Origin: a bacterium
GTDB lineage: Bacteria; Cyanobacteriota; Sericytochromatia; S15B-MN24; VGJW01
Assembly: GCA_021790035.1 (NCBI GenBank)
Contig: JAJYIO010000008.1
Span: forward strand, 1-16,113
Length of the DNA: 16,113 bases
Reading direction: 5' to 3'
Under the pieces are notes generated by a model that made no database searches, was not told where the DNA came from, and was given only the letters and a program-made list of their open reading frames with translations. Both the position numbers and the translations under genes were made by a program. Shown here piece after piece: positions 14,194 to 16,113 of the stretch; within the stretch, counting starts at the first letter, position 1, and the number at the start of each line of letters is the position of its first letter.

Positions 14194-14578
14194 ATGCCCA
14201 CCGATCGCCCCCTGCCGGAGCTGCGCGCGAGTCGGCTCGCCGTCGGTGACGATGCTGGACCGGGATGGCGGGGAGCGCGTCCGCATCGAGCTGCGGGAGC
14301 ACGCCGGGTCCGAGGGTGGGGGCGCGGTGACGGCGGTCGGCGCCTGGCTGACGGCCTCGGACTGCGGCTCGGCCGTGAACCTCATCGCCGGCTTGGACGG
14401 ACGCGGGGCGGTCGAGGTCTGCAACGGCGACAGCGACCTCAAGGCCGCGTGCCTCCTCGAGACGTCCGGAGAGGACGGGAGCCAGGCGCGCCTGGCCCTG
14501 TCCGACGAGAGCGTGCGGGCCCAGTGGCGCGTCGGGTCCGGCGAGGTAGGGTTCGACACCGCCCGCCGGCTCCTGTAG
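14194..14578 (+). pseudogene. Small unrecognised cargo protein, apparent +1 frameshift near 14244
   Basis: AGGAGG (14181-14186) stands 7 nt before ATG 14194, with a promoter upstream, so a gene clearly begins here: MPTDRPLPELRASRLAV. Beyond codon 17 this frame turns into Arg/Gly-rich shadow. The neighbouring frame carries the natural continuation TMLDRDGGERVRIELREHAG and, later, LTASDCGSAVNLIAGLDGRG, ending at 14578. Removing one G from GTCGGTGACG (about 14242-14251) would join them as LAVVTMLDRDGGERV. Repeated short beta-strand units (DxxGxxRVxL, DESVRAQWRV) recall phage fibre or baseplate accessory proteins, but I do not recognise the family. It may be a true inactivating mutation, a sequencing error, or a shorter gene from ATG 14252. 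Confidence 0.45.
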
Positions 14579-14646
14579 GCCCGCGGCCGGTGCGCTAGAT
14601 AAGGGTGAGCCTGCCCTCCCGTTCAGGGGGCCGGAAACGGCGCCGG

Positions 14647-14701
14647 GTGGCGGCCTGCGGCCGCCGTTGGCCTATGTAACCTATTTCCTCGCCCAACGGC
14701 G
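14647..14701 (+). promoter_or_regulatory. Two overlapping hairpins upstream of MNT/HEPN operon 2
   Basis: Hairpin 1 is GGCGGCC-TGC-GGCCGCC (14649-14665). Hairpin 2 pairs CGCCGTTGG (14662-14670) with CCAACGGCG (14693-14701) around an AT-richer 22-nt loop containing CCTATGTAACCTAT. The arms overlap by four bases, so the two are mutually exclusive in RNA. Possible roles are a terminator for the preceding gene, an operator for operon 2, or an attenuator. There is no T-run. Nothing else is visible in the 186-bp gap except the operon 2 promoter. Confidence 0.4.
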
Positions 14702-14749
14702 CCAAGGGGGCTCCAGTGCGGTCCGGACGAGCAGGCGAGGGCGCACTTG

Positions 14750-14758
14750 TGCTAACGT
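14750..14758 (+). promoter_or_regulatory. Extended -10 of MNT/HEPN operon 2, leaderless start
   Basis: TGCTAACGT fits TGnTAnnnT. Its last base is at 14758, which puts +1 exactly on the A of ATG 14765 by the usual spacing. No Shine-Dalgarno is present before that ATG. The message is therefore probably leaderless. No good -35 is seen. Confidence 0.5.
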
Positions 14759-14764
14759 CACCCT

Positions 14765-15400
14765 ATGAGCGATTCCAAGTCACTCGACGACGCCGCCCGC
14801 GAGCTGGTCGCGTTCCACCTGGAGGCCGACCCCGAGGTGACGGAGGTCTTCCTCGCCCCCGACCCAGAGGGCGCCGAGATTCGCCTGGTCGAGGTCACGG
14901 AGTCGATGAACACAGCGGGCGAGATTCTTCCGCTCGGCCACGCCCCGGACGAGGAGACCCCCTTCAGGGTGGTCCTCGTGCTCCTGTCCCCCGAGGACTG
15001 GCAGGGGTGCCTGGACGGCCGCATCGAGCTGCCTGAGGGCTGGGGCAGGCCGGGCGACCTCAAGAAGATGGCCGGGACCGGGGCGCCGGCGGGGACAGCG
15101 ACCGCGCCGAGGCCGAAAGTGGACCCGTCAGTGCTGGCAGCGTTCTGCCGCAAGTGGAAGGTCTCGGAGCTAGCGCTCTTCGGCTCCGTCCTGCGCGACG
15201 ACTTCCGTTCGGACAGCGATGTGGACGTCCTGGTCGACTTCGAGCCAGGAGACGGCCTGGACTTCTTCGAGCTCTTGGATATGAGGGAGGAGCTCGAGCG
15301 TCTCTTCGGGCGGAAGATCGACCTCGTCACCAAGCGCAGCCTCCGCCCTCGGCTGCGGGACGCCGTCCTGCCGACGTCCCGGGTCCTGTATGCGTCGTGA
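14765..15400 (+). CDS. MntA-like nucleotidyltransferase antitoxin with an extra N-terminal domain (operon 2)
   Basis: A 211-aa two-domain protein. Residues 120-211 are an MNT nucleotidyltransferase: LALFGSVLRDDFRSDSDVDV has Gly140-Ser141, ten residues, then Asp152-x-Asp154, and Asp186 in RKIDLVTK is the likely third metal ligand. The tail resembles MntA proteins that AMPylate a HepT partner. Residues 1-95 are a separate alpha/beta domain (HLEADPEVTEVFLAPDPEGA, EIRLVEVTES, LLSPEDWQG, LPEGWG). From memory, this resembles small stand-alone proteins of unknown function in cyanobacteria and myxobacteria. An Ala/Gly/Pro/Thr linker (103-118) joins them. The extra domain might sense a partner or tune antitoxin activity (inference). 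The gene overlaps the HepT gene by 11 bp. ATG 14765 is supported by the promoter at exactly -7. Confidence 0.85.
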   Translation: MSDSKSLDDAARELVAFHLEADPEVTEVFLAPDPEGAEIRLVEVTESMNTAGEILPLGHAPDEETPFRVVLVLLSPEDWQGCLDGRIELPEGWGRPGDLKKMAGTGAPAGTATAPRPKVDPSVLAAFCRKWKVSELALFGSVLRDDFRSDSDVDVLVDFEPGDGLDFFELLDMREELERLFGRKIDLVTKRSLRPRLRDAVLPTSRVLYAS

Positions 15401-15725
15401 CGACCTCTGGCTCGCCGACATCGTGGACTCCGCCGGCGCCATCGAGGCCTACACGGCCGGGCTGACGCTCGAGGCGTTCCTGACGTCCGACATGGTGCGG
15501 GACGCCGTGCTTATGCGGCTGGTCGGCATCGGCGAGGCCTGCGCGGCCGTAAGCGCGGACGTGAAGGAGCGCCACCCCGAGGTCCCCTGGCAGAAGGTCA
15601 AGGACTTCAGGAACCTGGCCGTTCATGCGTACTTCTCGGTGGACTGGCCGGTGGTGTGGGGCCTGGCGTCAAGGCGGGTGCCCGAGCTCGCCGAGCAGGT
15701 GGCCAGGATTCTCGACGAGGAGTGA
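15390..15725 (+). CDS. HepT-like HEPN toxin (DUF86)
   Basis: A 111-aa helical protein of the DUF86/HepT family, an RNase toxin inhibited by its MNT partner. It begins RRDDLWLADIVDSAGAIEAY, typical of the family, and has RLVGIGEACAAVSADVKERH (43-62). The active-site motif is FRNLAVHAYFSVDW, with Arg74, Asn75, His79 and Tyr81 giving the canonical RNxxxHxY. In studied HepT-MntA pairs the Tyr is the residue AMPylated by the antitoxin, so both catalytic and target residues are present here. ATG 15390 overlaps the antitoxin gene by 11 bp; the translational coupling would keep toxin output tied to antitoxin. It ends about 30 bp before the right arm-type repeat. Confidence 0.9.
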   Translation: MRRDDLWLADIVDSAGAIEAYTAGLTLEAFLTSDMVRDAVLMRLVGIGEACAAVSADVKERHPEVPWQKVKDFRNLAVHAYFSVDWPVVWGLASRRVPELAEQVARILDEE

Positions 15726-15755
15726 CGGGCCGGTCGCCAGGCAGGGAGCCTCCAT

Positions 15756-15784
15756 CTTGCTCAACATGCGCTCAACAACGCAGC
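15756..15784 (+). repeat. Right arm-type repeat (two GCTCAACA boxes)
   Basis: A direct copy of 12374-12402 (27/29). GCTCAACA boxes are at 15759-15766 and 15770-15777. It lies 123 bp inside attR. Between this repeat and attR (15785-15907) is an AT-richer, non-coding stretch with AAAAACC/AAAAGC tracts and no gene, consistent with a recombination region. Confidence 0.6.
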
Positions 15785-15907
15785 GAAACGGGGCCGATCG
15801 CCGGCAAACGGCAGCACACAAGGCCCGGAGCCGGAAGCCAGACAAGAAGCCACTCGAGGCCACAGGGACGCACGTCAAAAACCTGAAAAGCAAGGACCTG
15901 ACTGACT

Positions 15908-15950
15908 TTTACACCGTGGATGTCGTGGGTTCAAGTCCCTCACTGCCCAC
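15908..15950 (+). repeat. attR: displaced tRNA-Val 3' half (43 bp)
   Basis: A copy of tRNA-Val from the anticodon loop to the discriminator base. It has no 5' half, so it is not a functional tRNA gene. Its T loop reads TTCAAGT against TTCGAGC in the intact gene. It should be the original host 3' end, pushed away by the insertion. Confidence 0.85.
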
Positions 15951-15956
15951 CTTGAG

Positions 15957-15980
15957 AAAATGGCGCGGTTGCGCGGTTTT
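15957..15980 (+). terminator. Possible original tRNA-Val terminator
   Basis: AAAATG-GCGC-GGTT-GCGC-GGTTTT: a GCGC/GCGC stem with a 4-nt loop, extended by four A-T pairs around one mismatch and one wobble pair, with the T4 arm on the 3' side. It lies 6 bp after attR, where the host tRNA terminator would have been before insertion. The short stem makes this tentative. Confidence 0.4.
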
Positions 15981-15992
15981 GGGTCGGCGGCG

Positions 15993-16081
15993 TCGAACGA
16001 AACGCCACCTGCTGTGCTGGGCTACGCAGCAGCTTGCCCGCAGCGGGGGGTAGTTTGCGGGGGGCAAGGCCCCCTGCAAGT
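15993..16081 (-). repeat. 89-bp dispersed repeat, copy B
   Basis: The reverse complement of 7618-7706 with five substitutions and no gap. Weaker similarity continues to about 16104 (AGAAACTCC on the minus strand). It lies in host flank DNA beyond attR. No gene is visible between 15951 and the window end at 16113. Confidence 0.85.
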
Positions 16082-16113
16082 CCCTGCCCCGAAGGGGAGT
16101 TTCTAAGGAGCGT

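Larger units (their letters stand above)
12258..15950. mobile_element. tRNA-Val-integrated mini-island with two MNT/HEPN toxin-antitoxin operons
   Basis: The 43-bp copies of the tRNA 3' half at 12258-12300 (attL) and 15908-15950 (attR) define the ends, 3650 bp apart. Identity begins inside the anticodon loop and runs to the discriminator base, the usual footprint for a tyrosine recombinase that crosses over in the anticodon loop. The only integrase sequence left is a C-terminal fragment on the minus strand in the middle (13256-13513). Cargo in order: MNT/HEPN operon 1, integrase remnant, S74 fragment, HTH fragment, a frameshifted small gene, MNT/HEPN operon 2. Paired direct repeats close to both ends are probable integrase arm sites. 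The element appears unable to move by itself. Confidence 0.8.

Noticed and set aside
15908..15950. A second tRNA-Val gene
   Set aside because: Only the anticodon loop to acceptor 3' half is present; the D arm and 5' acceptor strand are absent, so it is an att copy.

Overview
The window is GC-rich bacterial chromosomal DNA. Codon use is strongly G/C-biased and many starts are GTG or TTG. No 16S gene is present, so the taxon is inferred only. The aroF-tyrA-aroA order, a Bacillus-like AroA, a four-domain S1 protein and a DUF512 PDZ/radical-SAM protein (a family typical of Firmicutes and Cyanobacteria) fit a high-GC lineage near the Cyanobacteria/Melainabacteria/Sericytochromatia or Firmicutes side of the tree. 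I hold this loosely.

Positions 1-6757 are a core housekeeping region. It starts with the 3' part of a DAHP synthase gene, then tyrA (prephenate dehydrogenase) and aroA (EPSP synthase), tightly spaced in one direction. A convergent gene for an unrecognised Gly/Ala-rich hydrophobic protein follows on the minus strand. Next come rpsA (ribosomal protein S1) and, overlapping its end, the DUF512 radical-SAM gene. Positions 6912-7574 encode a small polytopic membrane protein.

Positions 7618-12053 look like an envelope or carbohydrate region. A dispersed 89-bp repeat sits between the membrane protein and a minus-strand pair, a GT4 glycosyltransferase followed by a YtxH-like protein. Divergent from that pair is a GT20 (trehalose-6-phosphate-synthase-like) gene, followed by a protein resembling an actinobacterial family annotated as phosphatase. 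The last two could form a two-step glycoside pathway (inference).

Positions 12227-15950 hold the most interesting structure: a tRNA-Val(TAC) gene with a small genetic island inserted in its anticodon loop. A 43-bp copy of the tRNA 3' half recurs 3650 bp downstream (41/43 identical), so the two copies read as attL and attR. Just inside each end lies a 29-bp direct repeat made of two GCTCAACA boxes, as expected for integrase arm sites. The cargo is two separate MNT/HEPN toxin-antitoxin operons, one with a canonical HepT RNxxxHxY motif. Both MNT genes appear to be leaderless, with an extended -10 ending 7-8 bp before the start codon. Between them is gene debris: the C-terminal end of a tyrosine integrase, a phage-type S74 chaperone domain, the end of an XRE-type HTH gene, and a small cargo gene with a good promoter and RBS but an apparent frameshift. 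No intact integrase remains, so the island looks immobilised and kept mainly by its toxin-antitoxin pairs.

Beyond attR are host flank sequence, a small terminator-like hairpin and an inverted copy of the 89-bp repeat. Statements about families come from memory of their motifs; no search was run.
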